The notes beneath the pieces are model-generated. The model worked only from the letters and a program-made list of their open reading frames with translations. It was not told the DNA's origin and made no database searches. A DNA stretch of 64,000 nucleotides from an uncultured Porphyromonas sp. GTDB taxonomy: Bacteria; Bacteroidota; Bacteroidia; Bacteroidales; Porphyromonadaceae. A program made the position numbers and the translations under genes. Location of the stretch: positions 1 through 64,000 of the forward strand of contig CALTVJ010000003.1 in the NCBI GenBank assembly GCA_943912835.1, in the 5' to 3' direction. Shown here piece after piece: positions 34,549 to 44,144 of this stretch (position 1 is its first letter; every line of letters begins with the position of its first letter).

Positions 34549-35913
34549 TCATCGCTTAATCAAACCAATCTGACGGAAATAATAAACCACCAAAACAATA
34601 CCCATTAAGCCAGAGGAAGCGTCAGCAATCGGCAAAGAAAGCCAAACGCCGTCCAAGCCTATCAGGCGAGGCAAAATAAGTAGAGACGGTATCAAGAATA
34701 GTGCTTGACGAGAAATCGAGAGCCAAAAACTCTTGCGAGCATGCCCAATGCTTTGAAAGAATTGCGTTGCGACAATCTGAGTTCCCACGAAGCACAGCGC
34801 ATGTATCGCCAGACGAACGCCATGCTTTGATGCAATTTGTAAGGTTGTATCGGAGGTGAATAAAGCAACAATAGGCTCAACAAAAATTTGCCCAAAGATA
34901 GAGAAAAGCAGTCCCAACAAGCCACTCACCGTACCAGCTACCAGCACGGTACGATAGACTCGCTCTGGACGACCTGCTCCGTGGTTATAGCCGACAATCG
35001 GTTGTGTCGCCTGTGCTATCCCCAGCATAATGAAAAAACAAATCATCACATAGCTATTGATTACCCCTAGTGCACCAATCGCCATATCTGCCTCTGCTTG
35101 GCTCGCAGCACTCAAAACAAAACCTCTGTTTATCAAGGCATTGGATGCTGATCCCAACAGCTGTACGGTGAAAGGACTAATCCCAATAGATAGAATAGCC
35201 ATCATAGACTGCCATGAGAAACGAATGTGTTTGCGGTCAAAATGCACCAGACTCTTGCGGTCAAAGAAATGCCACATCACAAAGCATGCCGATACAAACA
35301 TCGCTACAACTGTTGCCCAAGCAGCACCCTCTATCCCCCAACCAAGGTGATAGATAAAAATGTAATCTAAAAAAGTATTGACCACAGCACCTATAAGCAT
35401 GGTGTACATAGATTTACGGGGGTAGCCTGATGCCCTCATCATCGCATTATAACTCATAGCGAGTACCGTAAAGACATTCCCAGGAATAGTTATATACAAA
35501 TAACGATAAGCAAAAGGTATAGTATTCTCACTCCCCCCAAAAAGCATCAACAATTCATCTAAAAATAGGAGGGCGAGCAATGCCACAGGAATAGACAAGA
35601 GTGCCGTAAGAATGATGGCGTTCCCTAAGATGCGTTTAGCCCCCTCAACATCCTTCTGCCCCAATAAGATACTGATGCGAGTAGATGCCCCCATACCTAT
35701 AAGCATACCAAAGGCTTGGAGCAATATCAACATCGGGAATGTCAGGGCAAGCCCAGCCATCGCATAAGCCCCCTCGCTCTGACCGATAAATATGCGGTCG
35801 ACCAGATTATATAGAGCCGTTACAAGGGTACCAACTATGGCAGGCGTACCATAGTGAACAAGCAGTTTGGGGATAGGGGCATATTCTAATTTATAGGTTC
35901 TCTCGTCTTGCAT
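34549..35913 (-). CDS. MATE family multidrug efflux transporter
   Basis: 454 residues with about twelve membrane helices in two MatE halves. LVHYGTPAIVGTLVTALYNLVDRIFIGQSEGAYAM at the start and ATQPIVGYNHGAGRPERV in the second half are typical. It exports organic cations or drugs using a sodium or proton gradient. First gene of the operon with the phosphoesterase and RNase H. No clear promoter core was seen upstream; a MITE-like repeat lies about 30 bases beyond the start. Confidence 0.92.
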   Translation of the reverse strand: MQDERTYKLEYAPIPKLLVHYGTPAIVGTLVTALYNLVDRIFIGQSEGAYAMAGLALTFPMLILLQAFGMLIGMGASTRISILLGQKDVEGAKRILGNAIILTALLSIPVALLALLFLDELLMLFGGSENTIPFAYRYLYITIPGNVFTVLAMSYNAMMRASGYPRKSMYTMLIGAVVNTFLDYIFIYHLGWGIEGAAWATVVAMFVSACFVMWHFFDRKSLVHFDRKHIRFSWQSMMAILSIGISPFTVQLLGSASNALINRGFVLSAASQAEADMAIGALGVINSYVMICFFIMLGIAQATQPIVGYNHGAGRPERVYRTVLVAGTVSGLLGLLFSIFGQIFVEPIVALFTSDTTLQIASKHGVRLAIHALCFVGTQIVATQFFQSIGHARKSFWLSISRQALFLIPSLLILPRLIGLDGVWLSLPIADASSGLMGIVLVVYYFRQIGLIKR

Positions 35914-35943
35914 ATAATATAGGAGGCTACAATATAAGGATAA

Positions 35944-36088
35944 ATAAGACTGCCATACAGAATCCCAAACAATAAATTTCGCTTATCATTTTGAGAAATT
36001 CTGTAAATGACCACGCCGACCACGAGGTGTGGACGGCATCAATATCAAAAATAACGAAGTGCGTGCCGTATATGACATAGTCTCATGA
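35944..36088. repeat. MITE-like element, copy 2
   Basis: Aligns by eye with the repeat at 57195-57384: shared blocks include TGTAAATGACCA, AAAATAACGAAG, GTGCCGTA and ATAGTCTC in the same order, with a related left half (CTTATCATTTTGAGAAATT against CTTGTTATTTTGTGAGATT). It contains a hairpin GCCGACCAC-GAGGT-GTGGACGGC (36015-36037). It lies between the MATE start and the DUF4295 terminator; no gene is seen in this gap. Confidence 0.55.
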
Positions 36089-36114
36089 TACAACAGCTTC
36101 TAAATATACGATAA

Positions 36115-36154
36115 ATGGGCGATGGTGATATACATCACACCATCACCCATTTAT
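36115..36154 (-). terminator. terminator of rpmB-rpmG-DUF4295
   Basis: AAATGGG-GATGGTGAT pairs with ATCAC-CCATC-CCCATTT across an ATAC loop with small mismatches, about 23 bases after the DUF4295 stop. Confidence 0.75.
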
Positions 36155-36176
36155 GATTGTCGGGAGTAATCGTGTA

Positions 36177-36329
36177 CTAAGAGAAGTACTCTTTTACTGC
36201 TTCATTAGGTATCATCTCCTCTTGGAAAGTATAGGCGCCAGTCTTAGAAGACTTCACCATCTTGATTACTTTTGAGTAGGTGCGACCATCAGCCTTGCCC
36301 TTAAACGATGCAACTGCTTTCTTTGCCAT
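36177..36329 (-). CDS. DUF4295 family small basic protein
   Basis: 50 residues beginning MAKKAVASFKGKADG and ending AVKEYFS. I translated it from the sequence: start ATG at 36329, stop TAG at 36179-36177. It belongs to the Bacteroidota DUF4295 family, always found beside rpmB and rpmG. Its basic composition and position suggest a ribosome-associated protein, which is inference. It lies 21 bases after rpmG and ends the operon. Confidence 0.88.
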   Translation of the reverse strand: MAKKAVASFKGKADGRTYSKVIKMVKSSKTGAYTFQEEMIPNEAVKEYFS

Positions 36330-36350
36330 TGTCTTAGTCTTCTATTAGGG

Positions 36351-36539
36351 TTACTTAATTTCCTTGTGAACTGTCATACGCTTGAGGATAGGGTTGTATT
36401 TTTTCAACTCTAGACGCTCAGTTGTATTTTTGCGGTTCTTCGTCGTGATATAACGTGAAGTACCGGGCATACCACTCTCTTTGTGCTCTGTGCACTCAAG
36501 AATCACTTGTATTCTATTGCCTTTTGCTTTCTTTGCCAT
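36351..36539 (-). CDS. rpmG: 50S ribosomal protein L33
   Basis: 62 residues. [18 protein letters not shown] and [23 protein letters not shown] match L33. Only one of the usual CxxC cysteines remains, so it is the zinc-free form. It lies 26 bases after rpmB. Confidence 0.96.
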   Translation of the reverse strand: MAKKAKGNRIQVILECTEHKESGMPGTSRYITTKNRKNTTERLELKKYNPILKRMTVHKEIK

Positions 36540-36565
36540 TGTCGTAGTTTCCTTATTTCACGTTA

Positions 36566-36799
36566 TTATAGGTAACCTTTCTCTGCGCTACGTTTGATAG
36601 CAGCATCGATACCAATCTTGTTGATAAGACGTAGACCCGCAGCACTCACTTTGAGGAGTATCCAGCAATCATTCTCGGGCCAATAGAACTTCTTCGTAAA
36701 CAGGTTTACATCGAAGGTGCGCTTCGTACGTCTGTTAGAGTGCGAAACGTTGTTGCCGACCATTGCCTTCTTACCTGTAATCTGACAAATCTTTGACAT
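36566..36799 (-). CDS. rpmB: 50S ribosomal protein L28
   Basis: 77 residues. [29 protein letters not shown] is the L28 signature. First gene of a three-gene unit with rpmG and DUF4295, divergent from the CbiMN gene. A minus-strand sequence TTACTTTG near 36884-36891 is close to, but not, the consensus promoter core. Confidence 0.97.
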   Translation of the reverse strand: MSKICQITGKKAMVGNNVSHSNRRTKRTFDVNLFTKKFYWPENDCWILLKVSAAGLRLINKIGIDAAIKRSAEKGYL

Positions 36800-36972
36800 T
36801 ACGTTTGATTAAAATTCGTTATTATTCAGTCTGATACGTGATGCTGCACTCATTAAGCATCATTGAGTACCGCACAATCGAAGTGCAAAGTAACAAAAAA
36901 TCCTGCACATAAGCAAATCACCAGAAAAAGCAATTTATCAAAACAGCAGCAATCAAGTGGGTGCACATCGAT

Positions 36973-37031
36973 CCACCGAAACGATGATGCTCGTCTCGGT
37001 AGGTCGAAGATTATCTTCCTACCGAAACGAT
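36973..37031. repeat. palindromic repeat, CTACCGAGACGA family (copy 2)
   Basis: Three half-sites in alternating orientation: ACCGAAACGA (36974-36983), TCGTCTCGGTAGG (36991-37003) and CCTACCGAAACGA (37018-37030). The middle one can pair with either neighbour (12 of 13 positions with the right one). An added GAAGAT/ATCTTC pairing extends the right-hand hairpin. It lies between the divergent rpmB and CbiMN genes. The rest of this 320-base gap holds only the promoter core at 37072. Confidence 0.55.
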
Positions 37032-37071
37032 TTAGGAGCCATACACGAGCAGACAAACAAGAGAAATTATG

Positions 37072-37079
37072 TATTTTTG
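37072..37079 (+). promoter_or_regulatory. promoter -7 element (TATTTTTG) of the CbiMN gene
   Basis: Plus-strand TAnnTTTG core 41 bases before the ATG at 37121. No cobalamin riboswitch consensus was seen between it and the start. Confidence 0.5.
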
Positions 37080-37120
37080 TAGGCAATAACAGATCATACC
37101 ACAAACCAAGCATTAGTTCT

Positions 37121-38104
37121 ATGAGATCTAAACTACTCGCCCTACTTGCGCTCATTATTATATATGCCGAGCCAAGCCACGCTATGCACATCATGGAGGG
37201 CTACCTACCTCTTAGTTGGAGTTTATTTTGGACTGCTGTCGCTGTACCTTTTGTCATACTTAGCTATCGTCACATAGCACAAATCATCAAAGCCGAACCC
37301 AAAGGGCGTATACACTTTGCCCTCAACACAGCTTTTGTCTTCGTCCTATCGGCCTTGAAGCTACCCTCTGTTACTGGGTCAAGCAGTCACCTCACGGGCA
37401 CTACTCTCGGGACGCTCACCACGGGGGTGATGTCTATGCCCTTGGTTGGATTCATCGTACTACTCTTCCAAGCCTTACTTTTAGCTCACGGGGGGATCTC
37501 CACACTCGGGGCGAACATTTTTAGCTTAGCCATTGCAGGTCCTTTTGCAGCCTATTTCCTTTATCGCACACTCAAAGGTTTAGGCTTAGGGCAATCACCT
37601 GCGGTATTTATTGCAGCGGCATTAGGTAGTTTGACAACTTACATCACGACCTCCTTCCAACTTGCCATCGCATTTCCCGACAGCACGGAGGGCGTCTTGG
37701 GCTCATTCATCAAGTTTTGCTCCATCTTCGCTATCACACAAGTACCACTCGCGATCGTTGAGGGCATTATGACGGTATTGGTACTCAGACTCATCAGCGA
37801 GGGGCAATCCACCCTAAGCCAACAAAAACTATCTATCAAACAAAAGTTCGGCATGGGCATCGCTGCCATAGCCTGCCTTGCTGCGCCACTCTTGGCACTC
37901 AGTGTAGACTTCGGAGAAGGGACAGACGATAGAGCGGGACAAATGGTTGAGCAGCTCAACCCAGGACATAATGTACAGAGCCTATTCTCAGCCTTTGAGC
38001 CCAGCGAAAGTAGCGAGCCATGGTTATTTGCCTTGCAGGTGTGTATAGGACTAGGACTATTCGCTTGGGCTATCTGGACGGTTCGCAAAACAAAAGAAAA
38101 TTAA
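37121..38104 (+). CDS. CbiM-CbiN fusion, cobalt ECF transporter substrate-binding component
   Basis: 327 residues from the ATG at 37121 (MRSKLL); an open frame running 86 codons further upstream crosses the repeat and promoter and is rejected. The CbiM part (about 1-215) begins with a cleavable segment ending HAMHIMEGYLP; the His after the cleaved Ala is the metal ligand in CbiM/NikM proteins. The remainder matches CbiN: a periplasmic segment FGEGTDD to SLFSAFEPS then a C-terminal helix LLFALQ-like (PWLFALQVCIG). It should take up Co2+ (or Ni2+). No CbiQ or CbiO gene is adjacent; enolase follows from its own promoter. Confidence 0.85.
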   Translation: MRSKLLALLALIIIYAEPSHAMHIMEGYLPLSWSLFWTAVAVPFVILSYRHIAQIIKAEPKGRIHFALNTAFVFVLSALKLPSVTGSSSHLTGTTLGTLTTGVMSMPLVGFIVLLFQALLLAHGGISTLGANIFSLAIAGPFAAYFLYRTLKGLGLGQSPAVFIAAALGSLTTYITTSFQLAIAFPDSTEGVLGSFIKFCSIFAITQVPLAIVEGIMTVLVLRLISEGQSTLSQQKLSIKQKFGMGIAAIACLAAPLLALSVDFGEGTDDRAGQMVEQLNPGHNVQSLFSAFEPSESSEPWLFALQVCIGLGLFAWAIWTVRKTKEN

Positions 38105-38109
38105 ATTAG

Positions 38110-38117
38110 TATCTTTG
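38110..38117 (+). promoter_or_regulatory. promoter -7 element (TATCTTTG) of enolase
   Basis: Exact core, 34 bases before the eno start codon. Confidence 0.65.
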
Positions 38118-38142
38118 TAGCACAAATTAAACATTTCATTAA

Positions 38143-39435
<1,293 letters not shown>

Positions 39436-39456
39436 TCCACACTAAGCAAAAACAAG

Positions 39457-39497
39457 TTAATCCCCGACTCGTAGTTTATTTACGAGTCGGGGATTAA
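39457..39497 (+). terminator. enolase terminator
   Basis: TAATCCCCGACTCGTA pairs perfectly with TACGAGTCGGGGATTA around GTTTATT. Confidence 0.8.
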
Positions 39498-39618
39498 CTA
39501 TTATCCTCATTTCGTAGTGAACCAAATGACATATTATAAGGTTTTTGACAACGAGAAGGCTATTCAGGAAGCCTTACAAGGTTTACTACATTCACTTAAA
39601 CTTATATACAACTATTTT

Positions 39619-39822
39619 ATGACAAAAGAGTATTCAAACGGAGAGATTACGATCCTCTGGCAACCAGACAAGTGCACACACTCAGGTGTATGCTGGCGCA
39701 CACTTCCCAAAGTGTACAACCCCAAAGAAAGACCTTGGGTCAAGATGGAGAACGCCACAACAGCAGAGCTCATTGACCAAGTAAGCAAATGCCCATCAGG
39801 CGCCCTATCAATTAAGAAATAA
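39619..39822 (+). CDS. small divergent iron-sulfur (Fer4_19-like) protein
   Basis: 67 residues from MTKEYS (39619). Cysteines in KCTHSGVCWRTLP and KCPSGAL fit the (4Fe-4S) mono-cluster family that lacks a full ferredoxin pattern. A longer reading frame begins at 39517 with 34 extra residues that do not resemble the family. It may carry electrons or help a redox partner, but none is adjacent. It sits alone between two terminators. Confidence 0.8.
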   Translation: MTKEYSNGEITILWQPDKCTHSGVCWRTLPKVYNPKERPWVKMENATTAELIDQVSKCPSGALSIKK

Positions 39823-39836
39823 AACAGTCAATAATA

Positions 39837-39876
39837 AGACGAGGCACAAACCATACCCTGGCTTTGTGCCTCGTCT
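39837..39876 (+). terminator. terminator after the iron-sulfur protein gene
   Basis: AGACGAGGCACAAA pairs with TTTGTGCCTCGTCT around an 11- to 12-base loop, 15 bases after the stop. Confidence 0.8.
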
Positions 39877-39925
39877 ATGTTTAGTCAACCACACAATGAC
39901 TTCTGCCCCATCAAGGCAAAATAAG

Positions 39926-39933
39926 TATCTTTG
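39926..39933 (+). promoter_or_regulatory. promoter -7 element (TATCTTTG) of the fabI operon
   Basis: Exact core, about 64 bases before the fabI start; probably serves the run from fabI toward hemD. Confidence 0.65.
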
Positions 39934-39997
39934 TATAATAAGAGGTCTCCCAAAGACCTGTATACACAACTTATCTAAAGCATATTAAATAAGAACT

Positions 39998-40825
39998 ATG
40001 AGTTATAACTTATTACAAGGGAAAGTCGGTATCATCTTCGGTGCACTCAATGAGCAGTCTATCGCTTGGCGTGTTGCAGAACGTGCCGTAGAAGAAGGTG
40101 CAAAAATCATCCTAACCAACACAGCTATGGCTATCCGTATGGGTAACCTCAACGAGCTTGGAGAGAAAATCGGAGCAACAGTCGTACCTGCAGACGCAAC
40201 AAGCGAGGAGGATTTGGCTAAGGTATTTGAGGTAGCACAAGAGACCTTCGGTCGTCCCGTAGACTTCGTCCTACACTCTATTGGCATGAGCCCCAACGTA
40301 CGCAAAGGACGTAGCTACGACAACCTAGACTACAAGTTCCTACAAACAACCCTAGACATCTCAGCGATCAGCTTCCACAAGATGCTACAAACAGCTAAGC
40401 GACTAGATGCTATTGCTGAGGGTGGTAGCGTCGTGGCATTATCTTACATTGCTGCCCAACGCACATTCTTGGGTTATGGCGATATGGCAGATGCTAAGAG
40501 CCTACTTGAGTCTATTGCTCGTAGCTTTGGTTATTATTACGGTCGTGAGAAAGGCGTACGTATCAACACCGTTTCTCAGTCTCCGACGATGACGACAGCT
40601 GGTAGTGGCGTTAAGGGTATGACTGACCTACTTGACTTTGCAGAGGAGCTATCGCCTCTAGGCAACGCCACTGCTGACGACTGTGCAGACTATTGTATCA
40701 CACTCTTTAGCGATCTTACTCGCAAGATCACCATGCAAAACCTATTCAATGACGGAGGGTTCAGCTCTATGGGTATGGGACAAGAGGCTATTGAGGCATT
40801 TATGCGTGGACGCAACAAAGAGTAA
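39998..40825 (+). CDS. fabI: enoyl-ACP reductase (NADH)
   Basis: 275 residues, a short-chain dehydrogenase fold. The FabI cofactor motif is IFGALNEQSIAWRVA and the catalytic Tyr and Lys are in YGDMADAKSLLESIA with the expected spacing of six residues between them. It completes each round of fatty acid elongation. Its TAA stop overlaps the next ATG (TAATG). Confidence 0.95.
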   Translation: MSYNLLQGKVGIIFGALNEQSIAWRVAERAVEEGAKIILTNTAMAIRMGNLNELGEKIGATVVPADATSEEDLAKVFEVAQETFGRPVDFVLHSIGMSPNVRKGRSYDNLDYKFLQTTLDISAISFHKMLQTAKRLDAIAEGGSVVALSYIAAQRTFLGYGDMADAKSLLESIARSFGYYYGREKGVRINTVSQSPTMTTAGSGVKGMTDLLDFAEELSPLGNATADDCADYCITLFSDLTRKITMQNLFNDGGFSSMGMGQEAIEAFMRGRNKE

Positions 40826-41256
40826 TGGTTATAGCAGTAGATTTTGACGGAACCATCGTCAAACATCGCTATCCGCAGATTGGCGATGAGCTCCCTTTTG
40901 CCGTTGAAACACTCAAGATGTTGCAAGCTGAGGGACATCGTCTCATCTTGTGGACAGTCCGAGAGAGAGAAGAGCTTGCCGATGCTGTAGCTTGGTGCAA
41001 GGCTCGTGGCTTGGAGTTTTACGCCGTAAATAGCGATTTCCCTGAGGAGACGAGAGAAAACACCAATTTCTCTCGCAAAATCAAAGCGGATCTTTTTATT
41101 GACGACAGAGGCTTCGGTGGATTACCCGACTGGGGTATTATCTACCATCGTATCAAAGAGGGCAAAGCCTTAAATGGCGAGTGGGATAGACTAGCCTTCT
41201 CTGACGAATACGAGCCAGAAAAGAAAGGCTTCTTCGCGCGCCTCTTAGGGAAATAA
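40825..41256 (+). CDS. small HAD-type hydrolase (BT0820-like)
   Basis: 143 residues. VDFDGTIV at the N-terminus is HAD motif I, LWTVRE contributes motif II, and LFIDDRGFGG is motif IV. No cap domain, so it could act on a large or phosphoprotein substrate; substrate unknown. It is translationally coupled to fabI by a one-base overlap. Confidence 0.88.
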   Translation: MVIAVDFDGTIVKHRYPQIGDELPFAVETLKMLQAEGHRLILWTVREREELADAVAWCKARGLEFYAVNSDFPEETRENTNFSRKIKADLFIDDRGFGGLPDWGIIYHRIKEGKALNGEWDRLAFSDEYEPEKKGFFARLLGK

Positions 41257-41277
41257 CCTATCGACTCGTCAAACAAT

Positions 41278-41940
41278 ATGTTTTGGCAAAATCAACCTAT
41301 TACAGATACCCTCTACCTAGTAGCTTTACTAGGTTGGGGGATTATTGTATTACTCCTGCAAGCCGTACCTGGCCTCATCGGAACAATATGGAATGCCTAC
41401 AAATATCGACGAATTGAAGCTGTCGGGCTATACATTTCTAGGTTTTTCCCCCGCCCCCTACTCAACCTCGGGCTAGACCTTGGGATCAGTCTACTAATGG
41501 GTACAATCGTATTAGCTTGGGCTCGAGATAACGAATTCATCGAGAACCAATGGCTCGAGAACTACAGATTGCTGATCTATAGTCTGGCTCTGTCTATAGG
41601 CTTAACAATCCTTATGCAGTTGCGACGTGCTTCATTCTCTTTTTGGGCTTACGTCTTCATGCCCGAACAAGAAGGGGCGCAACTACGCCAAGACTTAGAC
41701 AACACGACACTATTTAATGCTATAGCCCTATTACCCTTGAGTGCATTGAGCTTGGTTAGCAACGAGGGAAGCATAGCAGGCACAATACTTATTGCTCTAA
41801 TCCTGCTAGATATCACACTCCGAACAGTACTGACTCTAAGACGATTGGTCGGTTACTCCGAAGGCTATATCTATCTTTTTTTGTATCTTTGCACCCAAGA
41901 ATTATTACCTTGGGTTGTTATAGCATTAGCTATCTTTTAG
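41278..41940 (+). CDS. DUF4271 family membrane protein
   Basis: 220 residues with about six hydrophobic helices. The C-terminal YLFLYLCTQELLPWVV is characteristic of DUF4271, which in Bacteroidota usually precedes hemD. The function is not known. It begins 21 bases after the HAD gene. Confidence 0.85.
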   Translation: MFWQNQPITDTLYLVALLGWGIIVLLLQAVPGLIGTIWNAYKYRRIEAVGLYISRFFPRPLLNLGLDLGISLLMGTIVLAWARDNEFIENQWLENYRLLIYSLALSIGLTILMQLRRASFSFWAYVFMPEQEGAQLRQDLDNTTLFNAIALLPLSALSLVSNEGSIAGTILIALILLDITLRTVLTLRRLVGYSEGYIYLFLYLCTQELLPWVVIALAIF

Positions 41941-41957
41941 AGAATAAAGGAGGCCTA

Positions 41958-41981
41958 AGACTTCTGTAATAAAATAAGTCT
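41958..41981 (+). terminator. weak hairpin after DUF4271
   Basis: AGACTT and AAGTCT form a 6-bp stem followed by CAATTTAAAT. A second hairpin, GACCCTT with AAGGGTC, occupies about 42004-42032, before hemD. Either could attenuate transcription into hemD; both are modest. Confidence 0.3.
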
Positions 41982-42051
41982 CAATTTAAATAACAAATTC
42001 ATAGACCCTTTTGTGATTATCACCTAAGGGTCATAGGTCTAACGGATATAA

Positions 42052-42804
42052 ATGAGCATAAAAAGAATCCTTATCTCTCAACCTAAGCCAGAGACAGGAA
42101 AATCGCCCTACTATGATGTAGCGGCAAAATATGGAGCGGAAGTAACATTCCGCTCATTTATCAAGGTAGAGCAGGTATCTCAGAGAGAGTTTCGCGATCA
42201 AAAAATAAATATCTTAGATCATACGGCGATCATCTTTACTACACGAAAAGCCATGGAACACTTCTTTGGCTTAGCACAAGAGATGCGTATCACAATCCCT
42301 GAGGATATGAAGTACTTTTGCATCAGTGAGCAGATAGCCAACTATCTCCAAAAGTTTACCGTATATCGCAAACGTAAGATCTTCTATCCAACAGTTGCCA
42401 ACAACCAAGAGGCACTCGTTGCCTTGATATACAAGCACAACAAAGAGAAGTATTTCATTCCTGCTCCTGAAGAGCACAAAAAAGACCTACAAGACTTGCT
42501 CTCTGTCAAAAAGATTGCTCATACGACAGGTATCATGTTTCGCACCGTCCCTCAGATTCTCAGCGAAGAGGAGCGCAAGGAACAATACGACATGTACATT
42601 TTCTTTACTCCTGTGGGCGTAGCAGCACTAAAAGAAAATTATCCAGACTTCGAGCAAGGCGACATCAAGATTGGAGCTTTCGGGAAAGCCACAGCAGCTA
42701 GCATTGAGGCGCAAGGCTACCGCCTTGACCTATCTGCTCCCACAAGCAAATTCACCTCTATGGCGCAAGCCTTGGAACATTACTTGGAGACAAGCAATAA
42801 ATAG
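42052..42804 (+). CDS. hemD: uroporphyrinogen-III synthase
   Basis: 250 residues. The family is poorly conserved in sequence; recognition rests on the start KRILISQPKPE, on FTTRKAMEHFF, FFTPVGVAALKENYP and the closing IGAFGKATAASIEAQGY, and on its place between DUF4271 and rnpA. It closes and inverts ring D of the tetrapyrrole. No other haem genes are in the window, although CbiMN cobalt uptake would serve the same pathway if cobalamin is made. Confidence 0.85.
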   Translation: MSIKRILISQPKPETGKSPYYDVAAKYGAEVTFRSFIKVEQVSQREFRDQKINILDHTAIIFTTRKAMEHFFGLAQEMRITIPEDMKYFCISEQIANYLQKFTVYRKRKIFYPTVANNQEALVALIYKHNKEKYFIPAPEEHKKDLQDLLSVKKIAHTTGIMFRTVPQILSEEERKEQYDMYIFFTPVGVAALKENYPDFEQGDIKIGAFGKATAASIEAQGYRLDLSAPTSKFTSMAQALEHYLETSNK

Positions 42805-42808
42805 CCGA

Positions 42809-43225
42809 ATGTACACCCTGCCTAAGCAAGAGCGCATACGGCTTAAGAAAGAAATTGACGAACTCTTTACCCAAGGTAAGGGGTTCGTTGCTTATCCACT
42901 TAGGTGTGTCTATCTGCTAAGGGAAAAGAGCGAGGCACTCCAACAGCCAGAAGCCGTCCGCTCGGCTATGATGGTTTCTGTCGGGAAGCGTTATTTCAAA
43001 AGAGCGAACAAACGCAACAGAGTCAAGAGGCTAATCAGAGAAACCTATAGACTTAGCAAGCCTATGTGGCTTAGCTGGCTTGAAGCAGAACAAAAAGAGC
43101 TACGTATCGCTTTTATGTTTGTAGGGAAAGAACTTCCCGAGTATAGAGACATCGAGAAAGCGATGCACAAGGCATTCACCAAAATAAGCACAGTAACAAC
43201 ATCCGTGCAATCGTCCAACAGCTAA
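42809..43225 (+). CDS. rnpA: ribonuclease P protein component
   Basis: 138 residues from the ATG at 42809 (MYTLPKQERIRL), 4 bases after hemD. KRYFKRANKRNRVKRLIRETYR is the RNA-binding signature. It assists RNase P RNA in tRNA 5' maturation. The reading frame is open further upstream inside hemD but the extension is unlike the family. yidD, the frequent next gene, is absent. Confidence 0.93.
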   Translation: MYTLPKQERIRLKKEIDELFTQGKGFVAYPLRCVYLLREKSEALQQPEAVRSAMMVSVGKRYFKRANKRNRVKRLIRETYRLSKPMWLSWLEAEQKELRIAFMFVGKELPEYRDIEKAMHKAFTKISTVTTSVQSSNS

Positions 43226-43231
43226 ATTACG

Positions 43232-43546
43232 ATGATTACATATAACACTTCTTTTATCCTCTCTCCGTCTGACGAGCAGAATCTTATCAACTTTATTAAG
43301 GCTGAATATCTCCCGCTAGCAGTCAAGGACAATGTCCTAAAGAGTCCCCTACTCAAAAAAGTAGACCAGCCTCAAGAAGAAGCTCAAGCGACAGCTGTGT
43401 ATGCTCTATCTTTTGAGGTTGATAGCCGAGAAGACTTAGCAAAGCATCTGTCGAGTTATGAGCAAGAGCTCTTGCAGCTACTTAACGCTAAATTTGGAGA
43501 GCGTGTGATGAGCTTCTCAACCATCATGGAGCACATTCAGCTCTAA
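43232..43546 (+). CDS. DUF4286 family protein
   Basis: 104 residues, cytoplasmic, of a Bacteroidota family often adjacent to ruvC. MITYNTSFILSPSDE and a C-terminal FGERVMSFSTIMEHIQL are visible. Function unknown. 6 bases after rnpA. Confidence 0.78.
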   Translation: MITYNTSFILSPSDEQNLINFIKAEYLPLAVKDNVLKSPLLKKVDQPQEEAQATAVYALSFEVDSREDLAKHLSSYEQELLQLLNAKFGERVMSFSTIMEHIQL

Positions 43547-43574
43547 TGCACAATAGCACAAGCACTTCAAGCAC

Positions 43575-44144
43575 TTGACAAAAGAGCGCATTATACTTGG
43601 CATTGACCCTGGGACTATCGTCATGGGGTATGGCTTAATTCGTGCTGTTGGACAAAAAGCCGAACTCATCGCATTAGGCGTTATTCATCTAGACAAGTAC
43701 GAAGACCACTATATGCGTCTTAAACGTATATATGACCGTGTTTCGGGCTTAATCGAAGAGTATGCGCCCGATGAACTTTCCATAGAAGCTCCTTTTTTTG
43801 GTAAGAACGTTCAATCGATGCTCAAGCTCGGACGGGCTCAAGGAGTCGCCATGGCGGCGGCTCTCAAATATGGCCTCCCAATCACCGAATACGTCCCGAT
43901 GCGCATCAAACAAGCAATTACTGGTAGTGGTGCCGCAAGCAAAGAACAAGTAGCAGGTATGCTACAACGCTACCTAAAAATCCCAAAAGAACAAATGCCC
44001 CGAGAGCTAGATGCTACAGACGGCTTGGCAGCAGCTCTGTGCCATCACTTCCTCACATCTAACCCAATGACGGGGAGTCAGCAAGGAGCGACCAAGACTT
44101 GGGCTGACTTTGTCAAACAAAATCCGAGTCGAGTCAAACGATGA
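43575..44144 (+). CDS. ruvC: crossover junction endodeoxyribonuclease RuvC
   Basis: 189 residues. It resolves Holliday junctions. Catalytic acidic residues are in [22 protein letters not shown] and [15 protein letters not shown]. The start is TTG at 43575; the nearest upstream ATG (43546) is out of frame. The last four bases overlap the next start (ATGA). Confidence 0.95.
   Translation: MTKERIILGIDPGTIVMGYGLIRAVGQKAELIALGVIHLDKYEDHYMRLKRIYDRVSGLIEEYAPDELSIEAPFFGKNVQSMLKLGRAQGVAMAAALKYGLPITEYVPMRIKQAITGSGAASKEQVAGMLQRYLKIPKEQMPRELDATDGLAAALCHHFLTSNPMTGSQQGATKTWADFVKQNPSRVKR

Noticed and set aside
36863..37120. 86-codon upstream extension of the CbiMN frame
   Set aside because: It crosses the palindromic repeat and promoter core and delays the N-terminal segment, whose processing exposes the metal ligand.
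37080..37120. Cobalamin or cobalt riboswitch before the CbiMN gene
   Set aside because: The leader is only about 41 bases and shows no recognisable B12-box or NiCo-type motif.
36853..37194. 113-codon minus-strand frame opposite the CbiMN start
   Set aside because: It is antisense to the promoter region and CbiMN, with no supporting signals.
42671..42808. 46-codon upstream extension of rnpA
   Set aside because: It lies inside hemD in another frame, and the family N-terminus matches the ATG at 42809.
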